From Agapanthus africanus (lineage: Eukaryota; Streptophyta; Magnoliopsida; Asparagales; Amaryllidaceae), in contig JASDDO010000026.1 in the NCBI GenBank assembly GCA_030015575.1, forward strand, positions 448,733,096 through 448,797,095: a stretch of 64,000 bases of DNA, given 5' to 3'. Of the stretch, positions 1 through 11,806 are shown piece after piece. The notes under the pieces were generated by a model that saw only the letters and a program-made list of their open reading frames with translations, searched no databases and was not told the origin of the DNA. The translations under genes and the position numbers were made by a program. Positions within the stretch are counted from its first letter, which is position 1; every line of letters starts with the position of its first letter.

Positions 1-2161
1 AGTCCACGTTGCGACCCCCGGTTCTTACGGGGAGGCGGAAACGGTATAAAATCAAAATTTTAACGCAAGAGGCAACATGGACTAAGCTAGGTCGGGATCT
101 TTACCTAAACTAAAACTAGCATACTAAGCTAAAGATATTTAGCTACTCGGATGAAGATGGTTATACCTAAACTTGAACTCCTTCTCTTCAAGCTCCGATG
201 GTGGTTCGATGGCTCCTTCTCGTTGTCTCCGTACGCCGAAGATAGATCCACTTGAAAACTCCAACCTTTAGCTCCTTCTTCGTTCTTTGAAGAAACTAGT
301 TCACTTGGTTTGCTAAACCTAATGAACTAGAATGAGTAGAGATGATTTAGAATGGGATTTTATCTATGGTTCTTGATTCTCAACTCATGAGACAAGAGAA
401 CCATAGATCAAGAGAGGGAGCAAGAGGTTGAGGGTGAGAGCAAGAGGAGAGCTCAAGAACAAGAGAGAGAATGAGCAAGAAGAAATGAGCAACTCTTTTG
501 TCTTTCACTCTCTCATAATCCAAAGTGATCATAACTCATCATATCAAAAAAGTCTTATGTGATGGTTAGAAGCAACCATAACCTTATCATGTCATGCACT
601 CATTTTACTCAAATGAGCAAGCAAGAAAAAGTCTTTGGCATGAAATGATAACCATGGTTATCATGATGGTCAACTAGTCAAGCCTAGTCAACCGGTCAAC
701 AAGTCAACAAAAGTCAACAAGTCAACAAAAGTCAACAAGTCAACAACCATATCACCATAATACTTAATTAATATAATAGTTAATCACATATCATATTCTC
801 ATTAGGGTTGAGCATAAAGTCAAATAGTCAACGGTCAACTGTCAACAACCCTAATGAGAATCCGCAGCCTCTGCCTCCCTGTCAACTGTGCATACACACC
901 CGCATCCGCGTTCCGAGGAACACGAATGCAAACTGGATAAATCCAATCCCATAAGGTACACTAGGATCTGGCTTAAACCAAAGCCCGCTAGTGTAAACTG
1001 TCCGGACACTGTACGTGCACAAGTGCACGGATGTGACCGAACTCTGTCGCAAAACCACGCGACCTGTCGCAATACCATGCGACCTCTACTCTTTTGCCTA
1101 AAGGCGAAAAGCTTTCTGTGTGGGACTCTAAAGACTCGACACTACGCTGGCAGTGGGTTTAACCACAGACCGCAAGCGGCACTAGCTGTGCGTAACGGTC
1201 CCCAGGTAATGCCGACAAGAAGACCGACGAGGTGAAACCCATCCGAACTCCTACTGAGCCTGAGTGTGACATTCTCCGTACAGTCCGGTCTGTTCGTCTG
1301 ATACATCGCATGGCGGGCCTAGGGGGCGGTAAACGTCAGTCCCCCAATAGCGGTACAAGTCGTGCCGGAGTGAAGCCCAATACACCCTGAGATAACACTG
1401 GAAACCTACCAGTATATCTCGTTTGCCCTGGCCAGGGACTACTCGTGTAATGGCTCTCCTAGACACAGCGCGATGTCAACCCCCAATACCGGGAGAGACG
1501 AATCCTGTCTAACCGTCACTGCCTCCAAGTGCTTCGGGACTGCACCCAACCACCACCTGTTTGCACGACTCCTTTGAGCCGTGGTAGGGTAGTGATCAAA
1601 GTACAGTGGGAACACACCCGAGGCGAAGTGACAGTGTCAAGTCAGCGGACTAAGCTGTACTCATGTCACCTGGGAACTGATAACTGACGATAGGTATAAT
1701 ACCAACTAGTCAGTTCCCGACGAGTCCTGTCCAGTGTACCCGTAACCTAACGAGCACCCGCATACTATCTCAAGTACGACGTACTGACGGCTGTGGGACA
1801 GACCGTCTCCCACACTGGGATGAGAAGCGCATGCGCTGGTCTACTCCGGAGTATCGATGCCCTGTCTCGATAGTCCTGCGACCAGGGACCTGCATAAGGA
1901 TGTGCTTATAGATTACCCAGCCCCACTAGTGTGACGGCCATCACATCGCTGGTAATCAAGCAAAGATCCTAAGGGCTCTACTAATGTGTATAGGCGATAT
2001 ACAAAAATAAACACATGTACACATTGAAGTAGAAACAAACCAAGTAGCATACTACTATTTTGAGCAAGATTGTATATACAAGGTGAATATCCCAAGCATC
2101 CATTAAGTAATATACAAACTAGTATGATACAGTAATGGCCTCTAGGGCATATACACTAACA
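1..2161 (-). mobile_element. Copia E LTR (minus strand), left end at or beyond the window edge
   Basis: This is a long terminal repeat of a Ty1/copia element read on the minus strand. Its right boundary is clear: it ends CACTAACA at 2161, the reverse complement of the TGTTAGTG start seen in related LTRs here, and integrase-like sequence in the opposite orientation begins at the next base. It shares the conserved copia LTR core at 1578-1615 with elements A-D. No second copy, tRNA primer site or purine tract is visible, so it is either a solo LTR or the 5' LTR of an element whose body lies to the left. The predicted TSD on the right is GTCTA at 2162-2166; its partner is outside the window. The short open frames inside it are chance. 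Confidence 0.75.
669..845. repeat. Cluster of GTCAA (TTGAC) motifs in E LTR
   Basis: About nine GTCAA words fall in 669-745, partly as an 18-bp tandem unit (gtcaacaaaagtcaacaa), and four more between 817 and 842. On the element's own strand each reads TTGAC, the core of the W-box bound by WRKY transcription factors. The clustering is seen directly; a promoter role is inference, because the transcription start of this LTR is not identified. Confidence 0.6.
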
Positions 2162-2853
2162 GTCTACACATGCCAAGACCGGTTCTTTTTACTTCATTAC
2201 ATTCACTAATGATCTCTCAAGATTAAGATATATGTTCCTGTTGAAACACAAGTCTGAAACTTTTGAGATAATCACAGAATATACGTTAGAAGTAGAGAAC
2301 CAAAATATGGGTATAAGTATTATGTCCTTTGATGTGATCAGGGAGGAGAATACTTGAGCACGGAAATCATGGACTATTCTAAAGGAGAATGAGATTCCCT
2401 CTCAGCATTACTCCTCCGTATACACCATAGCACGATGGTATATCGGGGCGGGGCAATAACACCCTATGTGATATGGTGTGCTCTATGATGAGTACTACTG
2501 AGTTTCCTATTTCCTTTTAGGAGTTATGCACTTAAGAAGCTGCATACCAATTGAATAGGGTTCAAATCAAATCAGTTGCCTACCACTTCATATGTGATAT
2601 GGAATGGGAAGAGGCATATCTTAAGTATGTTAAGATTTGGGGTTGTCCGGCCTATGTCTAACAAGCAAAATCCGGACAAGCTAGAGACAAAGTCAGTTCT
2701 GTAGAAGTTTGTTGGATATCCCAAGCATACGCAAGGGAATGTCTTCTACCTAACTGAGGAACAAAAATTTTTTTTTCTCAACATGCCACCTTTGTGAAAG
2801 GGAATTTCTTGGGAAGAAATTAGTGGTCATGAAGTAGAACTGGAAGGAGTTCC
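2162..2853 (+). pseudogene. Copia A gag-pol remnant: integrase part
   Basis: Decayed plus-strand copia integrase. Broken reading frames match the intact polyprotein of element D: an FITFTxDxSR stretch near 2200, a degraded second-aspartate region near 2320-2360, and KIWGCPAYV near 2625-2655 followed by the FVGYP-like and SQHATF segments to about 2800. Stops and frameshifts occur throughout. It begins immediately after the E LTR and ends at the C insertion. The frame resumes at 23391 once C and one TSD copy are removed, so the two pieces are one interrupted gene. The gag half is not in the window. Confidence 0.8.
2849..2853. repeat. Target-site duplication of C, left copy (GTTCC)
   Basis: GTTCC precedes the TG of C's 5' LTR; ATTCC at 23391-23395 follows the CA of the 3' LTR. 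Four of five bases agree, consistent with an old insertion. Confidence 0.75.
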
Positions 2854-4939
2854 TGTTGGATAAAGTGCCCTCAGAGTCAATTATTGGATCACAGGCAATG
2901 ATTGAGGAGGACCTATGCCGGTAGGACAGTCTTACTCGAGATGATAGTATGCTATCTGGTTTATCTTTATCATCGTGTACTGCTTCAGGTGACCTTACGA
3001 GTCGCTATTACACGTTGATAGAGCCCTTAGGATTATTGCTTGACTACCAGCAGTATGAGGGCGATCATATACGTGAGAGCTGGAGTCTATAAGCACATCC
3101 TTAAAAGGTTCCTAGTCGTGGGAGTTTCGAGACAGGGCATCGATTCTCCAAAGTAGACTAGTGTATACTGTCGAGACCCCGACGAGGGGCGGTGGCCGGT
3201 CTCACAAGCCACTGGTGTCAGTTGGTTCACCAAAGATGTATACAGGTGCTCATTGGGTTATGAGTACACCGGACAGGACTCGCCGGGAGCCTGCTAGTTG
3301 GTATTATACCTGACGTCAGATAGCAGTTCCCTGGTGACATGTGTACAGGTTAGTTCATCGACCTGAGATCGTCAATTGTCTCGTGTGAGTTCCCACTGTG
3401 CTTTGATTACTACCCTACCACGATCAAAGGAGACGTGCAAACAGGTTTTAGTTAGGTACAGTCCCGAGCCACATGGAGGCAGTGAGCGGATCTGCAGGGG
3501 TTCGTCTCTCCCGGTATTGGGGGTGAGGACGCGCTGTAACTAGGAGAGCCAGTACATGAAAAGTCCTTGGCCAAGGCAGGTGATTTACTGGTAGGTATTC
3601 CAGTAGTATCTCAGGGTGTTCTGGGCTACACTCCGACACGATATGTACCGCTATTGGGGGTCTGACTTTCACCAACCCCCTAGGCCCGCCATGCGATGCT
3701 CATAGACGAATGGACCGGACTGTACGGATATTGTCACTGACAGGCTCAGTAGGGTGTCAGGTTGAGTTCGCTCATCGACGTCCCTTTTGGTCAATAGATG
3801 GTGGCCCGTCATGTATGGCTGATACCTCTGACGTGCTAGTGGTTAAATCCACAGCCATAGTATTGACGAGTCTTTAGAGTCCACCACACACACAGTTACT
3901 CAGGTTTCGGGCGAAACGCTGTAGAGGCTGTATGGAGATATGGCAGGGTTCGATCAGATACGTGCGGTATTTCATGGATCGTGATCGGACGGTTTTTACT
4001 AGCCGGCTTTGGTTTAAGCCGGATCTTGGTATTAGATAGTGTAGTTTTGTCTCTTTGCATTTGTGTTCTGTGCGAATACAAATGCAGGCATGTATATGCA
4101 GTCGCGGGGCTTTCCTGTAATTTATTACGGGATCAGTTTTCTGAAGTTGCCAGTTTGCATTCTATTCCGGCCGGTTTTCCTTTGTTCCTTCACGGCTGGA
4201 CTTTATCGTTGGAGGGTGTTATTTGCAGTTTGCGAATAACATTTGTGGAGGGGGTACTTTGTAAAATGGTAGCATCATGATGAGATTCCTTTTGGATCAC
4301 TTCCATTGCATTTATTGTGATGGATTTTGATTAGGCTTTGGATTAGAAATGGAGGTGATTTTTTTGATCATTATCTTCACACATTTCCCACTTGATTTAT
4401 TCCATTCCTTTTTTCTCCACCATGGATATAGGGGCCGGCCACTTCTAGTGAGGAGCGAGGTCTTTCATTTGGGTGAGGGAAAATTGATTCATCACATTCT
4501 ATACTTGCCACAAAATTCCCTCACCTCTCAAAAGGTTCATTGATCATTCATTCCTCCATCAATGGAAACTAAACCCCAAAGAGACATAGCATTCTACACT
4601 AGTCTACAGCAAATCTTGGACACGTCGGCTAGCCAACTTCGCGCCCGAGTTGCCTCGGTCTAGAGGTGGGAGCCCATAAACGAACCCGGCTACGTGGTGC
4701 CGTTGCGACGTGGAGGCGACGGACGGAGATTCCGCGGGAGATTGGAGTGGAGACGAAGACCGAAGGACATGGATCGCTTGGTATAACTCTCTACCCGTAT
4801 TTTAGTTTGCTAGTAGCTAGGTTAATGGCCCGATCCGGGTTAAAAGTGCGCGGTGGAGCCGGATTGCTAGTTTGCAAAGTTTTTCTTTTCCGCGTTTCCG
4901 GCGTCGGATCGACGGCCGGGGTGCCGCCGCGGACTTACA
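2854..4939 (+). repeat. Copia C 5' LTR
   Basis: Runs from TGTTGGATAAAG to GGACTTACA and matches 21304-23390 along its whole length. The conserved copia LTR core (TTCCCACTGTGCTTTGATTA and following) lies at 3390-3422. A palindromic TGACGTCA is at about 3313-3320. The open frames at 3981-4280 and 4349-4543 recur at 22440-22739 and 22808-23128 only because the LTR is duplicated; they resemble no protein I recognise. Confidence 0.9.
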
Positions 4940-4940
4940 T

Positions 4941-4953
4941 TGGTATCAAAGCC
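4941..4953 (+). other. Primer-binding site of C (initiator-Met tRNA)
   Basis: TGGTATCAAAGCC one base after the 5' LTR. It matches the usual plant copia primer site TGGTATCAGAGCC, complementary to the 3' end of initiator-Met tRNA, at all but one position. Confidence 0.85.
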
Positions 4954-5152
4954 ACGCCATTAACCTAACCTAGCTTGCTCTAACGTGTTTAGAACTCGAT
5001 CGAACAATAAAACCCCAAAAACCGTATTTTCTTGTGCTTTTGGTTTCTGTCGAAATTTTTTTGGCTCTAAAAATTTTTCAGGTTGTTTCAGAAACACGTG
5101 CATGGAATTCTAAGCATTCTGTAAAAATTTGGTAGCCTGAACTTACTATACC

Positions 5153-5199
5153 GCCGCGGAACCGCGGCCAAAAATATGCTTGGGCCGCGGTTCCCCCGC
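5153..5199 (+). repeat. GC-rich double-palindrome module in C leader
   Basis: Arm 1 at 5153-5168 is GCCGCGGAACCGCGGC, the spacer is 5169-5183 (15 nt), and arm 2 at 5184-5199 is a decayed copy. Positions 5158-5169 and 5183-5194 form a perfect 12-bp stem. The same module occurs in G1, G2, G3 and D, about 200 nt downstream of the LTR in the copias. Confidence 0.75.
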
Positions 5200-5766
5200 G
5201 CTTTGTAATGATCATTGTACTAAATTTTTGCAGTAGGCTTTTGAATAGAAAATAGGGGTTTTCGGACATTCTTTTTGGGCCTAGATTTTCTGTAAGTGCT
5301 ACAGTACTGCTTGGGGCCCACTTCGATAAATTTGTTCGATCGGATATTTTAAACATGCTAGTTCACAGAATTTACATTATAGCTGCGACCGTGAATGTCA
5401 CTCGATCGGTAAATCCTGTCTAACTGCTATAGCCCGGTTAGACAGATTTGCGAACATGACATTCACGTTGATGTTCTGTGTTGTGTTGTGATGTTGCGGA
5501 TTGGTCGTGGGGGATAGCCTTGTTGTAATATTAGTAAAGTTTTGTTTTATATATACATTTGATATTGCGGGGCGAGCGTCCGACATGTGGACTGCCGTCA
5601 CTGCCTGTTTGTATTATTCTTTTAGGGCACGACCGGGTCGAGGTCGATGTACCCGTTGTATGTATATTTTACTTTCTGTACTAGGATTACCCCGCGGAGG
5701 GGTGCACGGATAGCCGGGTTCTAGAGGGCAACGGGCCCGCATCTCATGGCGTTGAGACGGAGGGGG

Positions 5767-5771
5767 CTTCA
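5767..5771. repeat. Target-site duplication of D, left copy (CTTCA)
   Basis: CTTCA here and at 16405-16409 flank element D exactly; a perfect 5-bp duplication. Confidence 0.95.
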
Positions 5772-7865
5772 TGTAAGGTTAGTATAGCACCCTATGAAGT
5801 GTTTTGAAGCATCAAATGACCCAAAGTTATGATTTTTATGGTGCTAAGCTAACATGCAAAGGATAGATCCTAGAAAATTAGGGTTTACTAAACTTAAAGC
5901 TAACAAAAGTTAGGGTTTGAAGGCTACAACCTTTGTAGCTCCCGTTTTTGCTTCACTCCTTAGGCTCTTTGGTGTTGAGTCGAGGTCCTCTTGATGTCCT
6001 CTTGTATCCACGACGATCCACCACGGAGATATCCGTCCAAACTCGCAACTTCGACAAACCGAAGGAAACACTCTAAACGAAGCGGCTAAGCTTGTGTAGA
6101 ATGATGTTGTGGTGTGGAATCTCACTTCAAAAACCTATCTTTGAGTGGTATTTGCTCACTAAGAAAATCAAGAGAGCAAGAGATGGAGGAGAATGAAGAT
6201 GGTGGCTTTTTCTTTCAAGAGATAAAATGATAACCCTTAGGTTAACCTCCAAAAGAAAATAAATATCACTATATATATTTAATCCTTCTTGACTCTAACC
6301 ATGATTAAATGATGGATGATTAATTTAACTTGGGTTTAGAATGATAAAGGAAAAGATAACCATGGTTTAGTGGTGGGTGAGAATGGTTAGGTTAAAAGAA
6401 GCATGTAGAAACTAGCATAATTATCCTTTCCTTTTCATTTTCTTTTAAAACCAAAATTAAATAATTATCCATAGTTTAATCTATGGTGTGAAGCTTATAT
6501 TGCCACCATTTCCATATATAATCAACCATGATGGTTTGATGTATGTATGTGTACATGTATGCACATCTTCATGTGCATGAAACTAGAAAAGAAAAATAGA
6601 AACACATTCATGCATGCATACATCCATCAAACCCTAGAAAGGTTTCAAGTGAGACAACTTATGGTTAAATGATAAATCAACACTTGATTTATCAATCCGG
6701 TCATATCTCATATGACCCCACCAAAAGCAATTCACCCGATCAATGTTCGGTATCATATACGCACATTTCAATCGGGTGTATGCGCATATCGCATATGCGC
6801 ACCACAACGTTTCGCCTGGACTGGGTAACTCCTCTGTGGGACTCTAAGACTCGTCAATACGCCGGCAGAGGGTAATGATCATATCAAGTGCCCTCAAGCC
6901 GCAAGAGGTCAGCTAAACGTAACGGCCACCCGGGTATTGAGCGATCAGAAGACAACAAGCGAACCTGCTACAACTCCCATCGAGCCATCCGGCAACACTA
7001 CCGTACAGTCCGGTCTCTTCGTCAGATATGCTGCATATCGAGCCTAGGGATGGTCACGTCGACCCCAATAACTCAATAAGTCGTGTCGGTGAATGGTCTA
7101 TAACAGATCGAGAAACTACTGATAACACTTATCAGTAAGTCTCAGCAGCCCTGGCCAGGGACTTGCTGTTATAACCAGTCGAGCACAGCACAGCATCAAC
7201 TCCCAATACCGGGAGAGACGAAATCCCTCCTATCGCTCATTGCCTTCGTGTGTCTCGGGACTGTACCCAACAGCCACCTGTTTGCACGACTCAGTAGAGC
7301 CGTGGTAGGGTGGCAATCAAAGTACAGTGGGAGAACACACAAGACTCCATGACGATCTCGGGTCTACAGACTAACCTGTACCAGTGTCACCTGAGAACTG
7401 CTATCCGACGATAGATATAATTCCATATAGGAGTTCTCGGCGAGTCCGTCCAGTGTACCCAGTCAACACTGAGCACCCGTATATGATCTTGATGTCAAAC
7501 ATCGACGAATGTGGGAACATCCGTCGCCCATCACATGGGTCTAGTATCATATACGCTAGTCTACTCTGGTATATCGATGCCCCGTCTCAATACACCTCCG
7601 ACTAGGGACATTTCAGGATATGCTTATAGACTACAGATGTCCCACTAGTATGATCTCCATCATAATCAGAGTAGTCAAGCCGATATCCTTAGGGCTTTAT
7701 CAGCATGTATGAATGAAATAAAAGCATGATCAAATCAACATGTCAGATAAAGAGAAACCAGATAGCATACTATCATGTCGAGCAAGAATGCAAACTGAAT
7801 ATATATACATGTATAGATACATCAACTATCACATAATGGCCTCTAGGGCATACATATATCCAACA
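5772..7865 (-). repeat. Copia D 3' LTR
   Basis: Bounded by TG at 5772 and CA at 7865 on the plus strand (element sense: TGTTGGATATATG to CCTTACA). Nearly identical to 14311-16404. It carries the conserved copia LTR core at 7299-7333. No coding content is supported; open frames here are mirrored in the other LTR. Confidence 0.96.
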
Positions 7866-7866
7866 A

Positions 7867-7876
7867 TCTCCCACTT
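7867..7876 (-). other. Polypurine tract of D
   Basis: Reads AAGTGGGAGA on the element strand, between the polyprotein stop codon (7880-7882) and the 3' LTR. The same tract precedes the 3' LTRs of A and C. It primes plus-strand DNA synthesis. Confidence 0.9.
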
Positions 7877-7879
7877 GCA

Positions 7880-10800
7880 CTAAGGCCAGTTATTGGCGTA
7901 TCTCATACCCAACATCTCAAAAAGTCGCTCATGCTGCGGCTGAGGGAGGGCCTTGGTGAATGGATCCGCGGCGTTGTTCTTTGTGTCTACTCTCTTAATC
8001 TCGATCTCGCGGCGATCTACAATCTCCCGGATCAAATGAAAGCGCCTCAGGATGTGTCTGGACCGCTGATGGGATCTGGGTTCCTTGGCTAACGCCATCG
8101 CCCTATTATTGTCACAATACAAAGGTATTGGATCAATAATGGTTGGAACTACTCCTAGCTCCGAGACGAACTTCTTCATCCAGACTGCTTCCTTGGCGGC
8201 ATCATTTGCAGCAATGTACTCAGCTTCCATCGTAGAGTCTGCAACGGTATCTTGTTTGGAACTCTTCCAACTTACCGCCCCTCCATTGAGAGTGAATACA
8301 AACCCTGAGATAGATTTGCTGTCATCCTTATCGCTCTGGAAGCTCGAATCGGTAAAGGCCTCCATTTGGAGATCTTTATTACCATACACCAAGAACAATT
8401 CTTTAGTCCTTCGTAAGTACTTAAGAATGTTCTTCACAGCTGTCCAGTGGTTCTCCCCTGGGTTGGATTGATACCTGCTTACAACACTAAGTGCATAAGC
8501 TACATCTGGGCGTGTACATAACATCGCATACATTATAGACCCTACTGCCGAAGCATAAGGTATAATGGTCATGCGAGCTCTCTCTTCATCAGTCTTTGGA
8601 CAAGAATCCTTGGAGAGAGTGACTCCATGGCAAGCGGGTAAGGCACCCCGCTTGGAGTCTTCCATACTAAACCTTTTTAGGATGGTGTTGATGTACCTGG
8701 TTTGGGACAATCCCAATAACTTTTTGGATCTATCTCTATAGATCCTTATGCCCAGGATGTATGTGGCATCACCCAGGTCCTTCATGGAGAACCTCAGTGA
8801 TAAGAATGATTTGACCGACTGTAGCATAGGAATATCATTTCCTATCAGAAGAATGTCATCCACGTACAATACGAGGAATGTGACAGCTCTTCCTACAGCC
8901 TTCCTATAAACACAAGGTTCATCTGGATTTTTGATGAAATCAAACTCTTTGATAACATCATCGAAACAGATGTTCCAACTCCGAGATGCCTGCTTTAACC
9001 CATATATGGATTTAAGCAATCTACATGCTTTCTCGCTGCTCCCACTGTCAATGAAGCCCTCTGGCTGATCCATATAAACACATTCTTCTAAATCTCCATT
9101 TAGAAATGCTGTTTTAACGTCCATCTGCCAGATTTCATAGTCGTAGTGAGCAGCAATAGCAAGTAGGATCCGAATAGATTTAAGCATGGCTACGGGCGAA
9201 AAAGTTTCGTCATAGTCCAATCCTGGTCTTTGACGAAAACCTTTCGCCACAAGTCTTGCCTTATAGGTCTCTACCTGCCCATCCACACCAATCTTTCTTT
9301 TAAAGATCCATTTGCACCCAACAGGTTTTACCCCAGGGGGTACAACGTCCAAAGTCCATACTTTGTTGGTGTACATAGACTCCATTTCGGATCTCATGGC
9401 ATCCAGCCACTTCACAGAGTCACCACTCGTGATAGCTTGCTGAAAACTGGTAGGATCATCATCTTCCATGATACAGTCTTCTCTGTCACCATCAATGAGG
9501 AAACCGTAGTACCTCTCCGGTGGGCGAGAAGTCCTACCAGACCTTCGGAGTGGCCGAGGTTCTTCAGTTTCTGTTGCAACAGCCGGTTCAACCAAATCGT
9601 CATTTGTAGTTTGTGTCTCCAGAACTTCTTCTAGATCTAGCACCTTGCCATCATCTCTGTCTGTGAAAAACTCTTTTTCCAAGAATGTAGCATACTGAGA
9701 AACAAACACTTTTTGTTCCTCTTTGTGGTAGAACAGATACCCATAAGAATTCTTTGGATATCCCACAAAGTTACACATGACTGACCGTGTCTCGAGTTTG
9801 TCCGGATTCTGTTTTTTAACATAGGCCGGGCAACCCCAAATCTTAATTCTCTTAAGAGATGGTCTCTTCCCATTCCATATCTCATATGGTGTGGTAGACA
9901 CGGCTTTGGTCGGAACCCTGTTTAGCAGAAACGCAGCAGTCTCCAACGCATGCCCCCAAAACGAGACTGGTAACTCAGCGTCACTCATCATGGACCGGAC
10001 CATATCTAATAGGGTCCTATTCCGTCGTTCTGACACACCGTTGTGCTGTGGTGTGTAAGGCGGAGTGAGCTGAGAGAGAATCCCATTCTCTTTTAGGAAG
10101 TTTGCAAATTCTGTACTGAGATACTCACCACCTCGATCTGATCGAAGCATCTTAATACTCAAGCCGGTTTGTTTTTCTACTTCTTGTTTATATTCAACGA
10201 ACTTCTCGAAAGCGTCGGACTTGTGCTTTAATAAAAATACATGACCGAATCTTGAGAAATCATCGGTGAATGTAATGAAGTATGAAAAACCGCCTCTAGC
10301 CTGTGTAGACATAGGCCCACATACATCACTATGTATGAGGCCCAGGAGCTGAGTAGCTCTTTCTCCGTGTCCAGTAAATGGAGTTTTGGTCATTTTACCC
10401 TTGATACAAGACTGGCAAGTCGCATAAGATTTATATTCAAAAGGATTTAAATATCCATCTTTGTGTAACTTGTTTAGTCTTGTTTCGTTAATATGACCAA
10501 GTCTACAATGCCAAAGAAAAGCTTCATTTAATTCTGAAAGTTTTCTTTTATTAGTGTGTTGTATACTGAAAACTGTGTGTTGATTTAGGACATATATTCC
10601 GTTATTAAGTGTACCATACCCAACCAACATTTGATTCAGGTAAATGTTCATAACATTGTTTTGCAATACAAAATTATACCCTTCATTGTCCAACAAAGAA
10701 ACGGATATTATATTACATAGCATATCAGGTACAAAATAACATGGATTCAAAATCAAAATACATCCAGACGGCAACCCCAAGTGATACTCTCCCACTGCGA

Positions 10801-11806
10801 CTGTATGTACATTGGAACCATTTCCAACGCGGAGAGTATGGTCACCTGTCTTCAAAACCTTGCTATTTCTCAGCCCCTGCATAGAATTGCAAATGTGAGA
10901 ACCTGAACCGGTATCCAATACCCAGGAAGCAGAGTTTATAGAAAAACAGTTTTCAGTCACAAACGCACCTGAAGCAGAAGCATCACCATGCTTCTTCTTA
11001 AGACTTAGGTACTCCGTGCAGTTGCGCTTCCAGTGTCCTGTCTTGTGGCAATGAAAACACTCGCCTTTTCCTGGGTCTCCAGCCGTGGACTTTCCCTTTC
11101 CCTTCACCTTTTTGACTCCGCCCTTAGGATTAGTGGGTTTCTTCTTTTTCTTTCCCTTGGCCTTAGCTTTCGGGCGAGAAGAAGAAGACTGTCCAATCGT
11201 CATAACGGGAGTCTTTGCCGACTTCATAGTGCTCTCTGCACTCCTTAACATATTAAGGAGTTCAGGGAGGTCCTTCTCCATGCCATGCATGTTAAAGTTC
11301 ACTATGAACTGAGCAAAGGTGGAGGGGAGGGACTGCAGAATAATATCGATATATTGTTCATTGTCCATAGTCCATCCGAGGTCCTCAAGCTCTTCTATAA
11401 GAGCTATCATCTTCAAAACATGGTCTGCTACTGGTGTGCCAGGGGCCATTCGCATGTGAAACAGTTTCTTTGATGCCTCGTATCGTAATACGCGGGACTG
11501 CTCCCCATACAACTCCTTTGTATGGAGTAAAATCCCGTGAATGTCCATGTCCTCGTGCTGCTTTTGATGTGTGTTATCCATCGATGCAAGCGCGAGGCAT
11601 GTGGCCGTGGCACAGTCAGCGTCCCATGTCTTGCGGACTTCTATGTCCGCAACTGAGGATTTTGGGCCTGGGACGGGCGGGGCTGAAGCCGTGAGGACAT
11701 ATGATACTTTATCATATGTCAAGGCGATCTTCAGATTCCTTAGCCAGTCTTTATAGTTGGTTCCATTCAGTTTGTTCTTATCTAGTAGAAGCTTAAGTCC
11801 AGTCAT
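7880..11806 (-). CDS. Copia D gag-pol polyprotein
   Basis: One uninterrupted 1308-residue ORF encoding all Ty1/copia proteins in the order Gag, protease, integrase, RT, RNase H. The Gag begins with an LNGTNYKDWLRNL-type motif. An intact zinc knuckle CFHCHKTGHWKRNC (CX2CX4HX4C) lies near residue 250, after a lysine-rich stretch. The aspartic protease motif DTGSGSH is near residue 297. Integrase has HCRLGH...CQSC from about 433 and the catalytic D, D, E in HSDVCGP (about 492), RSDRGGEY (about 555) and VSERRNRT (about 591). RT carries LYVDDILL near 980. RNase H has DSTMEAEYIAAND near 1190. The TAG stop lies three bases before the purine tract. The start is the first in-frame ATG after a long untranslated leader. 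The copia lineage is not assigned; Tork/Angela-like is a guess. Confidence 0.97.
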   Translation of the reverse strand: MTGLKLLLDKNKLNGTNYKDWLRNLKIALTYDKVSYVLTASAPPVPGPKSSVADIEVRKTWDADCATATCLALASMDNTHQKQHEDMDIHGILLHTKELYGEQSRVLRYEASKKLFHMRMAPGTPVADHVLKMIALIEELEDLGWTMDNEQYIDIILQSLPSTFAQFIVNFNMHGMEKDLPELLNMLRSAESTMKSAKTPVMTIGQSSSSRPKAKAKGKKKKKPTNPKGGVKKVKGKGKSTAGDPGKGECFHCHKTGHWKRNCTEYLSLKKKHGDASASGAFVTENCFSINSASWVLDTGSGSHICNSMQGLRNSKVLKTGDHTLRVGNGSNVHTVAVGEYHLGLPSGCILILNPCYFVPDMLCNIISVSLLDNEGYNFVLQNNVMNIYLNQMLVGYGTLNNGIYVLNQHTVFSIQHTNKRKLSELNEAFLWHCRLGHINETRLNKLHKDGYLNPFEYKSYATCQSCIKGKMTKTPFTGHGERATQLLGLIHSDVCGPMSTQARGGFSYFITFTDDFSRFGHVFLLKHKSDAFEKFVEYKQEVEKQTGLSIKMLRSDRGGEYLSTEFANFLKENGILSQLTPPYTPQHNGVSERRNRTLLDMVRSMMSDAELPVSFWGHALETAAFLLNRVPTKAVSTTPYEIWNGKRPSLKRIKIWGCPAYVKKQNPDKLETRSVMCNFVGYPKNSYGYLFYHKEEQKVFVSQYATFLEKEFFTDRDDGKVLDLEEVLETQTTNDDLVEPAVATETEEPRPLRRSGRTSRPPERYYGFLIDGDREDCIMEDDDPTSFQQAITSGDSVKWLDAMRSEMESMYTNKVWTLDVVPPGVKPVGCKWIFKRKIGVDGQVETYKARLVAKGFRQRPGLDYDETFSPVAMLKSIRILLAIAAHYDYEIWQMDVKTAFLNGDLEECVYMDQPEGFIDSGSSEKACRLLKSIYGLKQASRSWNICFDDVIKEFDFIKNPDEPCVYRKAVGRAVTFLVLYVDDILLIGNDIPMLQSVKSFLSLRFSMKDLGDATYILGIRIYRDRSKKLLGLSQTRYINTILKRFSMEDSKRGALPACHGVTLSKDSCPKTDEERARMTIIPYASAVGSIMYAMLCTRPDVAYALSVVSRYQSNPGENHWTAVKNILKYLRRTKELFLVYGNKDLQMEAFTDSSFQSDKDDSKSISGFVFTLNGGAVSWKSSKQDTVADSTMEAEYIAANDAAKEAVWMKKFVSELGVVPTIIDPIPLYCDNNRAMALAKEPRSHQRSRHILRRFHLIREIVDRREIEIKRVDTKNNAADPFTKALPQPQHERLFEMLGMRYANNWP

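Larger units (their letters stand above)
4954..5771 (+). other. Copia C untranslated leader, first part
   Basis: Non-coding leader between the primer site and the D insertion. It contains the GC-rich module at 5153-5199. No protein-coding signal was seen; the short open frames are not supported by similarity. The leader resumes after D at 16410. Confidence 0.7.

Noticed and set aside
3981..4543. Small proteins in the C LTR (3981-4280, 4349-4543, with twins near 22440 and 22808)
   Set aside because: They are duplicated because the LTR is duplicated; no homology or conservation pattern of coding sequence.
5910..7605. Open frames in the D 3' LTR that repeat at +8539
   Set aside because: LTR copies; not coding.
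8085..9634. Plus-strand open frames within the D polyprotein region
   Set aside because: Antisense shadows of the intact minus-strand gag-pol.
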